A DNA stretch of 64,000 nucleotides from Edaphobacter dinghuensis (GTDB lineage Bacteria; Acidobacteriota; Terriglobia; Terriglobales; Acidobacteriaceae): contig NZ_BMGT01000001.1 in assembly GCF_014640335.1 (NCBI RefSeq), forward strand, positions 434,001 through 498,000, written 5' to 3'. Below, one piece after another: positions 18,854 to 27,419 of this stretch. The stretch's first letter is position 1; the number at the start of each line of letters is the position of its first letter. The notes beneath the pieces were generated by a model that was not told the DNA's origin, searched no databases, and saw nothing but the letters and a program-made list of their open reading frames with translations. The translations under genes were made by a program, and so were the position numbers.

Positions 18854-21814
18854 CTAGAAGGTCGTGCTGACCGTCAGGCGGAAGGTTTTACGCGGTTCGC
18901 GCAGCAGGTAGTTTGCGCCGTAGTACTGCACCGCCTGCTGGTAGCTGTACAAGCCCGCGTCCGAGTTCGGGAAGAAGCTCTGGAAGGTGTTGCCGACACC
19001 GGAGTTCGGTACCGCAAGCTCCTGCGGGATGGTCTTGTAGAGACGCAGCGGGTTGTAGGCGTAGTAGAGCCGGAAGGGAGCGTTGACGATCGGCAGGATC
19101 ACCTGCAGCTCGGCACCGTTCGACATACGCGGCACAAAGTTGGTTCCCGGCACCACATGCAGCTGTTGCGGGAACGACACCGACTGGCCGCCGAAGCAGG
19201 AGCCGTTGACGAAGGTGGGGCAGCCGTACGATGCACCGGCGATGACCGCCTGTCCGGCGACGCTCTGCCGCAACTGGCTAGCCTGCGCGTCGAAGGTCAG
19301 GTTGAAGTCGGTGAAGAACGCAAACGTCACCTGGCTGACGATCGGGATACGGTACTCCACGTTGCTCGTGAAGCTGGTGTCGCCGCCGATCGAGACCATG
19401 CGGTACACCGGTATCGGGATCTTGATCGAGCCAAGCGTCGGGTTGGTCGGATCGATAGGAACTGTGTTGCCATCGGGGTTGGTCAGGTTGAACATCACCC
19501 GCGTCGGGATGAAGGTATACGGCCCGGCCGAACGGACGTCGAAGCCGCGGATGTCCTGATCGCCGCCGCTGTAGAAGCGGTTGGTGGGCGGAGCGACATC
19601 GCCGCCGAAGCCAGCCGTATGCGCGAACTGGATACGGTAGCCGAGCACGTTATGGCCTTCGCGATTAACCTTCAGGCCCTTCATCGGGAAGAACTGACGG
19701 TAGCTCAGTTGCGGCGAGTAGTACTTAACGTTGCCGCCGATGCCTGCAACCTGGATGTCGAAGTTGAAGTCCTTACCGTTATGCGGCCCGACCGCGCGGT
19801 CGAGGCTCGAGAAGGTAAAGCTCGGCGTCAGCACCGAGGTCACGATACCGTTCAACTGGTTCGGGCCCTGGACTCCGGAACGGAAGGCCAGCGACTGGAA
19901 GACGTTGCGCGTGTTGTCGTTGAACGTCGATACCGAGGAGCGCGACAGCGCGTAGGCCAAACCGATGCGGGCGACACCGGTGCGCGTCCACAGATGACGC
20001 AGCGGCTCGCTCGTGGTGATCGTCAGACCGGTAGTCGCCGTGTTGTAGTTGGTCAGCAGCGACTGTTGTGCATTGGTCAGGTTCTGGCTCTGGTTGTTGG
20101 CGATGCCGTAGCTCTTGGCCGGGTTGTAGTCGTACTTTTGCGTGAACACCTGCATGCCCAGCGAGATCGGCTTGTTGTGCAGGTAAGGCTCGGTAAATCC
20201 GAAGCTCAACTGGCGCGACAGGTCGCCGATGTTCGCCTGCACCGAGAGCGTCTCGCCCAGACCCAGGAAGTTGTTGGTCGAGTAGTTCAACCCGATAAAA
20301 GTTCCCGACAGGCCGCTGATACCGCCGTTCAGGCCGATGGAGTTCTTGCCCTTTTCCTTGAGCTTCAGCAGCAGATCGACGGTTCCGTCGTCCGCATTCT
20401 GACGGCTCTCGGAGTCCTGATCGGCCTTCAGCGTGTCGAAGTAGTTCAACTGGTTCAGGCGCAGGATCGAGAGGTCCCAGAGACGGGAGTTGTAGACCTG
20501 GCCCTCTTCGAGCAGCAGCTCGCGGCGGATGACCTTGTCGCGGGTAATGGTATTGCCGGTGAACTCGATGCGCGACACATAGAAGGGCTTGCCCTCGTCG
20601 ATGTCGATGTTCAGATAGATCAGCTTCTTGGCTTCGTCGATGCGCGGGGTGGGCGATCCGACGAAGTTGATGTAGCCCAGCTCGCCGTAGGACTTGCGCA
20701 ACTGGTCAAGGCCCTTCTGGAACTTGGTGGCGTCAAACCACTCGCCGTCCTTCTGCGTGAACTGTGCGCGCAGAACCTTAATATTCGTCACGGCTTTATT
20801 GCCGGAGAAGGTAATGCCGCCCAGACGGTAACGCTCACCCTCTTCGACCGGCATCAGGATATCGACGCGCTTGCCCTTGGAGGGACGCAGCGTGAACGGA
20901 TTCAGGCCGCCTGCATCGCGGACGTGGGTGGTTGGTTCGGTGGTCAGCGCCTTGAAGTAGCCGCGGTCGCGGTACGCCTGACGGACGCGCTCGGTGTCTT
21001 CGTCGAGCTTGGTCGCGTCGAAGGTCCGGGCAAAGAGGTTCTCAAGAAGAATCGAGTGCGGTATGCCGATCGGCTTCAGGTTCTTCATCGCCCGGCGCAG
21101 GGTACGGTCGCTCAGGGCGCTGTTGCCGGTGAACTCGATCTTGCCCACCTTAACGGTCGGGCCTTCCTTCACATTGAAGGTGACGGAGACGCCTGCCGGA
21201 GGAATGGTCTTGATGGTCTCGGTGACGCTGGCAAATTGATGGCCGTGCGCCGCCAGCATCTCCTTGATGACGACCTCGGCCCGCTTGATCTTGGTGGGGT
21301 CGTACTGGCTCTCAACCGAGAGGCCGACCTTGGCCTTCTTGAAGGCTTCGAGCACATCGGACTGCGAGACCGAACTGAGCCCCTTGTACAGAAGCTCCTT
21401 GATGGTCGGCTTTTCCTTGACGTAGATGATGAGCTGAACGCACTTCGACGTGTCCAACCGCTCAATACGAATGTTGTCAAAGTAGCCCGTGTTCCACAGG
21501 GAGTTGAAGTCCCGCTCGACGACCGATGGATCGTACAGGTCGTTCTGGTGGCTGAACAAGCGCGCCAGCACCGATTCCTTGGGGATACGCCGGTTGCCGA
21601 TCACCTCCGGCTGGCATAAGGTCTGCACTCCCTGCTCTGCGGTGGGGGTCGTGGCGGCATTATTCTGCGCCATCAGGGCCGGGCCGGAGAAGGCGGCAAG
21701 GGAGAAAAAGAGCACGGCTTGGGCAATGCGGGAGCGGCTGGAGCGCGTGCACACAGGCTTGGTCTTGCTTTTCAGGGAGCTTCCGCTCTCTCGATTCACG
21801 GTAAAGATACGCAC
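18854..21814 (-). CDS. bamA: Outer membrane protein assembly factor BamA
   Basis: BamA inserts beta-barrel proteins into the outer membrane. The protein has 986 residues: a basic N-terminus and signal sequence (to about residue 49, PALMAQ), five POTRA repeats (about 75-460; for example VGKIEFTGNSALSDRTLRR and VSRIEFTGNTITRDKVIRR), and a 16-strand barrel. The barrel has the conserved lid-lock motif GGDQDIRGF and ends in a C-terminal phenylalanine (TVSTTF). It is longer than E. coli BamA (about 810) because of a long leader and extended loops. No skp or lpxD follows. The 820-codon frame on the opposite strand is a compositional shadow. Confidence 0.96.
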   Translation of the reverse strand: MRIFTVNRESGSSLKSKTKPVCTRSSRSRIAQAVLFFSLAAFSGPALMAQNNAATTPTAEQGVQTLCQPEVIGNRRIPKESVLARLFSHQNDLYDPSVVERDFNSLWNTGYFDNIRIERLDTSKCVQLIIYVKEKPTIKELLYKGLSSVSQSDVLEAFKKAKVGLSVESQYDPTKIKRAEVVIKEMLAAHGHQFASVTETIKTIPPAGVSVTFNVKEGPTVKVGKIEFTGNSALSDRTLRRAMKNLKPIGIPHSILLENLFARTFDATKLDEDTERVRQAYRDRGYFKALTTEPTTHVRDAGGLNPFTLRPSKGKRVDILMPVEEGERYRLGGITFSGNKAVTNIKVLRAQFTQKDGEWFDATKFQKGLDQLRKSYGELGYINFVGSPTPRIDEAKKLIYLNIDIDEGKPFYVSRIEFTGNTITRDKVIRRELLLEEGQVYNSRLWDLSILRLNQLNYFDTLKADQDSESRQNADDGTVDLLLKLKEKGKNSIGLNGGISGLSGTFIGLNYSTNNFLGLGETLSVQANIGDLSRQLSFGFTEPYLHNKPISLGMQVFTQKYDYNPAKSYGIANNQSQNLTNAQQSLLTNYNTATTGLTITTSEPLRHLWTRTGVARIGLAYALSRSSVSTFNDNTRNVFQSLAFRSGVQGPNQLNGIVTSVLTPSFTFSSLDRAVGPHNGKDFNFDIQVAGIGGNVKYYSPQLSYRQFFPMKGLKVNREGHNVLGYRIQFAHTAGFGGDVAPPTNRFYSGGDQDIRGFDVRSAGPYTFIPTRVMFNLTNPDGNTVPIDPTNPTLGSIKIPIPVYRMVSIGGDTSFTSNVEYRIPIVSQVTFAFFTDFNLTFDAQASQLRQSVAGQAVIAGASYGCPTFVNGSCFGGQSVSFPQQLHVVPGTNFVPRMSNGAELQVILPIVNAPFRLYYAYNPLRLYKTIPQELAVPNSGVGNTFQSFFPNSDAGLYSYQQAVQYYGANYLLREPRKTFRLTVSTTF

Positions 21815-21996
21815 ACCCTCACTGCTCTAGAAATAACGCTCCGCCAGCACATGACAGCGAAGCCTTGATTATATGGGACAGCCAGATTGTTAGCGAGTTC
21901 ACCGCAAGGTTCCAGCTAAAATCGCCACCACCCATCCTACAACCTCGAAACGTAATCATTGCCTCATTCCCCGTGCAGCCCCATCATGGAAGCACC

Positions 21997-22884
21997 ATGA
22001 ATCTCGCCGCCCTGCCCACCGAAGCCCGTAATCCAGCTAGCGAACACATCGACCAGCTCCCCACCCTCGATATGCTGCGCGTCATCAACGACGAGGACGC
22101 CAAGGTTGCCGCCGCCGTCGCCGCCGAGCTTCCCCACATTGCCAACGCCGTCGACGCCATCGCCGCCCGCTTCGAGCAGGGTGGCCGCCTCTTCTATATA
22201 GGAGCAGGCACCAGCGGCCGCCTCGGCGTCCTCGACGCCTCCGAGTGCCCGCCCACCTTCTCCGTCCCTGCAACGCTCTTTCAGGGCATCATCGCCGGCG
22301 GCGACGGCGCACTGCGCAACTCCAGCGAGGCCTCCGAAGACTCTCCCGAGCAGGGCGCAGCCGACCTCGTCTCCCACGCCTTCACCGCCCAGGACGCCCT
22401 GATCGGCATCGCCGCCAGCGGACGGACACCGTATGTCCTCGGTGCTCTCACCCACGCCCGCAAACTCGGCGCACTGACGATCTCGCTCACCTGCGTTCCC
22501 GACTCGCAGATGGCGGCCATCGCCGACATCGCCATCGCCCCGGCCACCGGCCCCGAGGTCCTCACCGGAAGCACCCGCCTCAAAGCCGGCACCGCCACAA
22601 AATTAGTGCTCAACATGCTGAGCACCGGAGTCATGATCCGCGCCGGGGCAGTCTACGGCAACCTCATGGTCAACGTCCAGCCGACGAACGCCAAATTAGT
22701 CGACCGCGCCCAGCGCATCATCAGCGCGGCCACCGGCGTCGATCAGCCCGCCGCCGCAAAACTTCTCTCCGAAGCCGGAAGCGTCAAGACCGCCATCCTC
22801 ATGCAGAAGCGCTCGCTCGACCGGAGCGCCGCGGAAGAAAAACTAAAGGCATCCCGAGGAAGCCTCGCTGCAGCATTGCAATAA
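21997..22884 (+). CDS. murQ: N-acetylmuramic acid 6-phosphate etherase
   Basis: MurQ cleaves the lactyl ether of MurNAc-6-phosphate to give GlcNAc-6-phosphate in peptidoglycan recycling. The sugar-phosphate isomerase (SIS) fold is clear: FYIGAGTSGRLGVLDASECPPTF, GIIAGGDGALRNSSEASEDSP (catalytic glutamate), and GSTRLKAGTATKLVLNMLSTG. I place the start at ATG 21997 (MNLAALPTEARNP), matching the family N-terminus; the frame runs upstream to TTG 21865 without homology. About 295 residues. No murP or nagZ is adjacent, so recycling probably uses muropeptide import elsewhere. Confidence 0.95.
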   Translation: MNLAALPTEARNPASEHIDQLPTLDMLRVINDEDAKVAAAVAAELPHIANAVDAIAARFEQGGRLFYIGAGTSGRLGVLDASECPPTFSVPATLFQGIIAGGDGALRNSSEASEDSPEQGAADLVSHAFTAQDALIGIAASGRTPYVLGALTHARKLGALTISLTCVPDSQMAAIADIAIAPATGPEVLTGSTRLKAGTATKLVLNMLSTGVMIRAGAVYGNLMVNVQPTNAKLVDRAQRIISAATGVDQPAAAKLLSEAGSVKTAILMQKRSLDRSAAEEKLKASRGSLAAALQ

Positions 22885-22931
22885 GCAACTTTGCTAAAAA
22901 ATAATCTCTATCCGCTATCATCAGCCCTCTC

Positions 22932-24119
22932 ATGAAATTTCTCCCTTTTGCCGTCGGCCCTCTCGTCCTCGCATCCGCTTCACTCGTTGCCCAGCAGGCC
23001 CCCACCATGCCCACCAATCCCTTTCTCGGCCTTATGACCGCCGCCCGCGCCCATGCCAAAGCTCACGGCGCACCCGTCCCCGTTCTCTCGCCCGTCGATG
23101 CCACACTGCTCGGCGCCAATCCTCCCGTCGATGTCACGCAGCTCCACCAGGCCGGCTTCCGCGTCGTTCCCTGGACCACCAACGACCCGGTCAAGATGCG
23201 GGCCCTGATCAACCTCCGCGTCGACGGCATCATCACCGATCGCCCCGACATCCTGCAGACCATCCTCAAGCAAGAGGCCGCCGACCACCCCGCCGACGAC
23301 GCCTACTTCGCCCGCTTCGACGTAGCCGCGCATCGCGGAGGCCGCGGACTCCGCCCCGAAAACACCCTGCCGTCATTCGAAGACGGCCTCGACCACCTCG
23401 CCACCACGCTCGAGACCGACACCGGCGTCACCACCGACCACGTCTCCATGATCTGGCACGATCAGTTCCTCAACCCACAGTCCTGCCGCCACGCCGACGG
23501 CACGCCCTACACGCTGGCCAACCGCGTCTATACCCGCGACATCTCGAGCACCGAGGCGCAGCGCACCTTCATCTGCGACAAGCTCCGCACCGGCCCCTAC
23601 CCGCCGAACACGCAGACCAACGACCTCAGCCTCTCGCCCGTCGCGGTCGCCTTCGCCAAACACGAGCACCTCATCAGCCCCTACGTCCCCACCAACGTCG
23701 AGCAGCTCTTCCACTTCGTCGCCTTCTACGTGAAGTACTACACCACCGGCCCCGGCAAATCGAACCCCAACGCCGCCACCCGCGCCTCCAACGCAGCCAG
23801 GGTGCGCTTCAACATCGAGACCAAGATTCTGCCGTTGCCCAACGACCCTGCGGGCCGCTCGGTCGCCAACCTGCCCGTGCCGAAAGCCAACGCAGAACCC
23901 ACCACCAACCACACCGTCGACCCGCAAACCTTCGTCACAACGCTCTGCGGAATCATCACGCGCAACCACATGGAGAGCCGCTCCGAAGTCCAGAGCTTCG
24001 ACTTCCGCACCCTGCAACTGGTCGAAGAGCAATTCCCCAAAATCCCCACCTACTACCTAACCGCCAGCCCCAAGATACTGAGTACAGAGTTCGTACCAAC
24101 TGCGCTGCGCCAGCCCTAA
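22932..24119 (+). CDS. Secreted glycerophosphodiester phosphodiesterase with permuted segments
   Basis: A 395-residue protein with a signal peptide (about 1-20, SLVAQQ). It hydrolyses glycerophosphodiesters to glycerol-3-phosphate and alcohol if active. The catalytic core is complete: HRGGRGLRPENTL (134-146), E161 and D163, HD at 176-177, FNIETKI (293-299) and QSFDFRT (354-360). Unusually, the segment that normally ends the domain (VVPWTTNDP, 78-86, and VDGIITDRPD, 97-106) lies before the core, and the protein stops soon after YLTAS. This looks like a circular permutation or a fusion with a truncated upstream copy. The start is 47 bp after murQ, so cotranscription is plausible. Confidence 0.85.
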   Translation: MKFLPFAVGPLVLASASLVAQQAPTMPTNPFLGLMTAARAHAKAHGAPVPVLSPVDATLLGANPPVDVTQLHQAGFRVVPWTTNDPVKMRALINLRVDGIITDRPDILQTILKQEAADHPADDAYFARFDVAAHRGGRGLRPENTLPSFEDGLDHLATTLETDTGVTTDHVSMIWHDQFLNPQSCRHADGTPYTLANRVYTRDISSTEAQRTFICDKLRTGPYPPNTQTNDLSLSPVAVAFAKHEHLISPYVPTNVEQLFHFVAFYVKYYTTGPGKSNPNAATRASNAARVRFNIETKILPLPNDPAGRSVANLPVPKANAEPTTNHTVDPQTFVTTLCGIITRNHMESRSEVQSFDFRTLQLVEEQFPKIPTYYLTASPKILSTEFVPTALRQP

Positions 24120-24252
24120 TTCGTGTGGTAAGTGTAGGCAAGGCCACGCATCTATAGATTATTTTTAATGAGCGTTTTGTCTTGTTGACGTAAGCGGTAT
24201 CCTAAGCCGTGAAGTTGTCATTTCTGATCGCACACAAGGGAGCAAGAACTAA

Positions 24253-25176
24253 TTGGCGAATCAACCTATTGCTGAACTTTTCGGGTTTCCGCCAGATAGC
24301 GAAACTGAGCGTGCCACTCGATATAGAACAAATCGGCTTTGTCCTTACAACAACAAAGTTCCCAGTTGCACCAAGGATAGCGTCACAGATCCTCTAGGCG
24401 TATGCACAATTTTTCACGGCGAAAAGTTGGCCGTCATTTGTCCAGTCCGGCTTCGGCAAGATTGGATTATCGCGGAACAGGCAGCGGCGTTCTTCTTCCC
24501 GCCAAAGGCGAATTGGACGACACTCGTCGAAGTTCGACTGAAAGACAAACAGGGCAAATCGGCTGGCAATATTGATGTTGTTCTGGTTGCTTATGACGAT
24601 GAAGGCAGAATTACGGATTTCGGCTCTTTAGAAGTCCAGACGGTTTATATCAGCGGCACGCTACGAAAGACCTTCTTCAAGCCCCTGATGGATGACCGTA
24701 CGGCATATTTCGCGACGGATTGGGCCAAAAGCCGAAAGAAAAATCCTGGCCCCGATTATCTTTCCTCGTCGCGCAAACGCCTTGCTCCGCAGCTCATTTT
24801 CAAGGGTGGAATTCTGAAAGCATGGAAGAGAAAACAGGCTGTTGCGGTCCACAGTGCGTTTTACGATACGCTACCCAAACTTCCCGAAGTGGCACAAGAA
24901 AAGGCTGACCTCGCATGGTTGATCTACGATCTTGTTTGGGATGGACACGACAAGAAATACAATTTGAAACATACGCGGACTGTCTACACGGAATTTAAGA
25001 CAGCGTTGGACAAAATCACCATCTCGGAACCGGGTCCTATGGAGGACTTTGTAGCTGCGCTTCAGATTAAACTTGATGCAAAGCTGGAAGGTGCCACGTT
25101 GGCCCAACTAGCAGACACGTCAGCCGACATTCCAGCAGACGAACCGGATTTATTGGACCAGCTCGAAAACCTTTAG
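24253..25176 (+). CDS. NotI-like type II restriction endonuclease
   Basis: A 307-residue protein resembling the NotI family. Four cysteines (C30, C39, C51, C63; contexts RLCPYNN, SCTKD, GVCTIF, VICPVR) match the metal-binding site of NotI. The nuclease core has E93 (LVEVRL), D108 (GNIDVVL) and E127-x-Q129 (SLEVQ), the variant PD-(D/E)xK motif in which glutamine replaces lysine. The start is TTG 24253 with AAGGGAG 10 nt upstream. Codon use and GC are lower than in flanking genes, suggesting transfer. The methylase gene follows 14 bp downstream. Cleavage specificity cannot be read from sequence. Confidence 0.8.
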   Translation: MANQPIAELFGFPPDSETERATRYRTNRLCPYNNKVPSCTKDSVTDPLGVCTIFHGEKLAVICPVRLRQDWIIAEQAAAFFFPPKANWTTLVEVRLKDKQGKSAGNIDVVLVAYDDEGRITDFGSLEVQTVYISGTLRKTFFKPLMDDRTAYFATDWAKSRKKNPGPDYLSSSRKRLAPQLIFKGGILKAWKRKQAVAVHSAFYDTLPKLPEVAQEKADLAWLIYDLVWDGHDKKYNLKHTRTVYTEFKTALDKITISEPGPMEDFVAALQIKLDAKLEGATLAQLADTSADIPADEPDLLDQLENL

Positions 25177-25190
25177 GAGTTAAGGCGTAA

Positions 25191-26093
25191 ATGAATCTTT
25201 TCGTAGATATTGAAATCGAGCCCCAATCCGAAAAGATCGTAAATGTGGCATCGGTTCCACAACGAAGTCCATTTCGTTATCCAGGTGGTAAGACATGGCT
25301 TGTCCCCATTGTCCGCAAGTGGTTGAAAACCAGAAAAGCAAACGAATTGATTGAGCCGTTCGCCGGCGGGGGAATAATCAGCCTCACCGTTGCATTCGAG
25401 GAATTGACCAATCGTGTAACGATGGTTGAATGCGACGATCAAGTGGCTGCCGTTTGGGAAACGATCTTTAGTGGCGGTGCCCAAAAGCTTGCCGAGCATA
25501 TTGTGAATTTCTCGATGACGCTCGATAACGTCCAGTCAGTGCTGTCAAAAACCGACATGTCGAGAGAAGACCTGGCATTTCAAACAATTCTGCGCAATCG
25601 AGTGAACCACGGAGGAATTCTGGCCCCTGGAAGCGGTTTGCTGAAACACGGCGAAAACGGAAAGGGACTCAAGTCGCGTTGGTATGCTGACACTCTCTAT
25701 AGACGAATCACGAACATCAACCACATCAGAAACCGTGTCTCTTTTGTCCACGGCGATGGTATGAAGGTTATGCAGGACAACCGCGAAAAGACGGATACAG
25801 TTTATTTCATTGATCCTCCCTACACTGCGGCTGGGAAAAAAGCGGGTTCGCGACTCTACACGCACAGTGAACTCGACCATGAGCATCTCTTTCAAATCGC
25901 AGCGGGAGTCGCGGGAGACTTTCTAATGACATACGACAACGCCGGTGGCGTCCAAGAGTTGGCTCGAAAACATAATTTCGATTTGGAGCCTGTCAGCATG
26001 AAAAACACCCATCATGCCGAGATGACAGAGCTTTTGATCGGACGCGATCTTGATTGGGTGCGCCGCAACAGTCCCCGGCAAATAGCTAGCTAG
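25191..26093 (+). CDS. D12-class (Dam-like) N6-adenine DNA methyltransferase
   Basis: A 300-residue methylase that uses S-adenosylmethionine. Motifs in order: FRYPGGK (28-34), the SAM-binding EPFAGGG (55-61), VECDDQ (79-84) and the catalytic DPPY (198-201). This order, X-I-IV, is that of the alpha (D12/Dam) group. The AGGAG at 25175-25179 overlaps the stop of the endonuclease gene, so the two genes form an operon with the endonuclease first. The product would protect host sites from the NotI-like partner. It has the same low-GC composition. A strong terminator follows. Confidence 0.9.
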   Translation: MNLFVDIEIEPQSEKIVNVASVPQRSPFRYPGGKTWLVPIVRKWLKTRKANELIEPFAGGGIISLTVAFEELTNRVTMVECDDQVAAVWETIFSGGAQKLAEHIVNFSMTLDNVQSVLSKTDMSREDLAFQTILRNRVNHGGILAPGSGLLKHGENGKGLKSRWYADTLYRRITNINHIRNRVSFVHGDGMKVMQDNREKTDTVYFIDPPYTAAGKKAGSRLYTHSELDHEHLFQIAAGVAGDFLMTYDNAGGVQELARKHNFDLEPVSMKNTHHAEMTELLIGRDLDWVRRNSPRQIAS

Positions 26094-26146
26094 TGCATCT
26101 ACCCTCCAAAAGCCCTTGACACCCCGGTTAAAATTAAATCAGAGAG

Positions 26147-26185
26147 AAAGGAAAAGACCCGGCACACCGCCGGGTCTTTTCCTTT
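26147..26185 (+). terminator. Terminator after the restriction-modification operon
   Basis: A perfect 16-bp stem (26147-26162 with 26170-26185) and a 7-nt loop, ending in a short T run; the A-rich left side would also allow termination on the other strand. Confidence 0.88.
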
Positions 26186-26190
26186 AACAG

Positions 26191-26266
26191 GTCCAGACCG
26201 AAGTCTGGACTTAAGTACTTTATTTCGAAGACTTTGGGACTTAAGTACAGAGGGGGTATACCCCCT
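26191..26266. repeat. Palindrome and direct-repeat block flanking the RM operon
   Basis: The block contains a hairpin GTCCAGAC-cgaa-GTCTGGAC (26191-26210), two copies of GGACTTAAGTAC (26207-26218 and 26237-26248, 30 bp apart) and a perfect 16-bp palindrome AGGGGGTATACCCCCT (26251-26266). It lies between the convergent methylase and ruvB genes. It has no other copy in this window. It may be a dispersed repeat or an insertion scar. Confidence 0.7.
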
Positions 26267-26298
26267 CGCAAGTCCAACGGCGGAAGGGGATGCCTAGG

Positions 26299-27396
26299 CT
26301 AGAACAGGCTCAGCTTGCGCGGCATCTCGATGCCCAGATGCTCGTAGGCCAGCCGCGTCGCTACCCGCCCGCGCGGGGTGCGGTCGAGAAAACCGATCTG
26401 GATCAGGAACGGCTCGTAGACCTCTTCGAGGGCGTCCTGCTCCTCGGCCAGCGCAGCGGCGAGAGTGTTCAGGCCGACCGGGCCGCCGTCGTATTTTTCG
26501 ATGATGGTTCTGAGCAGCCGCCGGTCCAGCTCGTCGAAGCCGTGCGCGTCCACCTCAAGCAGCGTCAGCGCGGCTTGCGCCGTTGGCCTGTCGATCACTC
26601 CCTGCGCTCGTACCTGCGCGTAGTCGCGGACGCGCCGCAGCAGCCGGTTGGCGATGCGCGGTGTTCCCCGCGAGCGCATGGCGATCTCAGCCGCGCCGTC
26701 GCGGTCGATAGGAACGCCCATCACCTCGGCGCTGCGCTCGACCACGAACCGCAACTCGTCGTCGGTGTAGAACTCCAGCCGCAGCAGAATGCCGAAGCGC
26801 GACCGCAGCGGCGACGAAAGCAGCCCCGGACGCGTCGTTGCCGCCACAAACGTAAACGGCTTGATGTCCATGACGTGCGTGCGCGCCGCCGGGCCCTGAC
26901 CGATCATGATGTCGAGCTTGTAGTCTTCGAGCGCTGTGTAGAGTTTTTCTTCGAGCACCGGTTGCAGGCGATGGATCTCATCGAGAAAGAGCACCTGCCG
27001 CTCGCGCAGGTTGGTCAGGATCGCGGTGAGGTCTCCCTGAATCTGCAACGCGGGGCCGGAAGTTTGTTGGTAGCCGACCTCAAGCTCGTTGGCAATGATG
27101 GTGGCGAGCGTGGTTTTGCCCAGTCCCGGCGGCCCGAAGAGCAGCACATGGTCGAGCGCCTCGCCGCGTGACTTCGCTGCTTCGAGCGCGATGGCCAACT
27201 GCTCCTTGGCCTTCTCCTGCCCGACGAACTCGCGCAGTCGCGTTGGCCGCAGCTTCAGCTCGAAGGCTGCGTCCTCGTCGACGCGCCCAGCCGAGACCAG
27301 CCGCTCCGCCTCAGACGAGGCCCGGTTCAAATTGATCTTCTTGAGATCCGCCTTGTTCGCCGCAATATCCACTAAAGGCGATGGTAAGGCGAACAC
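26299..27396 (-). CDS. ruvB: Holliday junction branch-migration ATPase RuvB
   Basis: RuvB is the hexameric motor that drives Holliday junction migration with RuvA. The protein shows [19 protein letters not shown], Walker [12 protein letters not shown], Walker [10 protein letters not shown], sensor 1 (FVAATTRPG), the arginine-finger region [10 protein letters not shown], and the winged-helix end [16 protein letters not shown]. The longest frame starts at GTG 27396 and gives 365 residues, slightly longer than usual (about 335-345); no ribosome site is evident, so the true start may be downstream near the TTG of LNRASSE. ruvA and ruvC are not adjacent. Confidence 0.95.
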   Translation of the reverse strand: MFALPSPLVDIAANKADLKKINLNRASSEAERLVSAGRVDEDAAFELKLRPTRLREFVGQEKAKEQLAIALEAAKSRGEALDHVLLFGPPGLGKTTLATIIANELEVGYQQTSGPALQIQGDLTAILTNLRERQVLFLDEIHRLQPVLEEKLYTALEDYKLDIMIGQGPAARTHVMDIKPFTFVAATTRPGLLSSPLRSRFGILLRLEFYTDDELRFVVERSAEVMGVPIDRDGAAEIAMRSRGTPRIANRLLRRVRDYAQVRAQGVIDRPTAQAALTLLEVDAHGFDELDRRLLRTIIEKYDGGPVGLNTLAAALAEEQDALEEVYEPFLIQIGFLDRTPRGRVATRLAYEHLGIEMPRKLSLF

Positions 27397-27419
27397 TGCC
27401 GCGAAGCAAACACCAAATG

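Noticed and set aside
18838..18858. GGTTCGATGCC, similar to a tRNA T-loop
   Set aside because: No cloverleaf can be built around it; it lies between the bamA stop and its terminator.
19157..21619. 820-codon open frame opposite bamA
   Set aside because: It is a compositional shadow of a long GC-rich gene; bamA has full family motifs and the opposing translation has none.
21865..21996. Upstream extension of murQ to TTG 21865
   Set aside because: No family similarity; MurQ proteins start close to the LPTEARNP motif.
26101..26146. TTGACA near 26116 as a promoter
   Set aside because: No -10 box at suitable spacing and no gene begins downstream on that strand.
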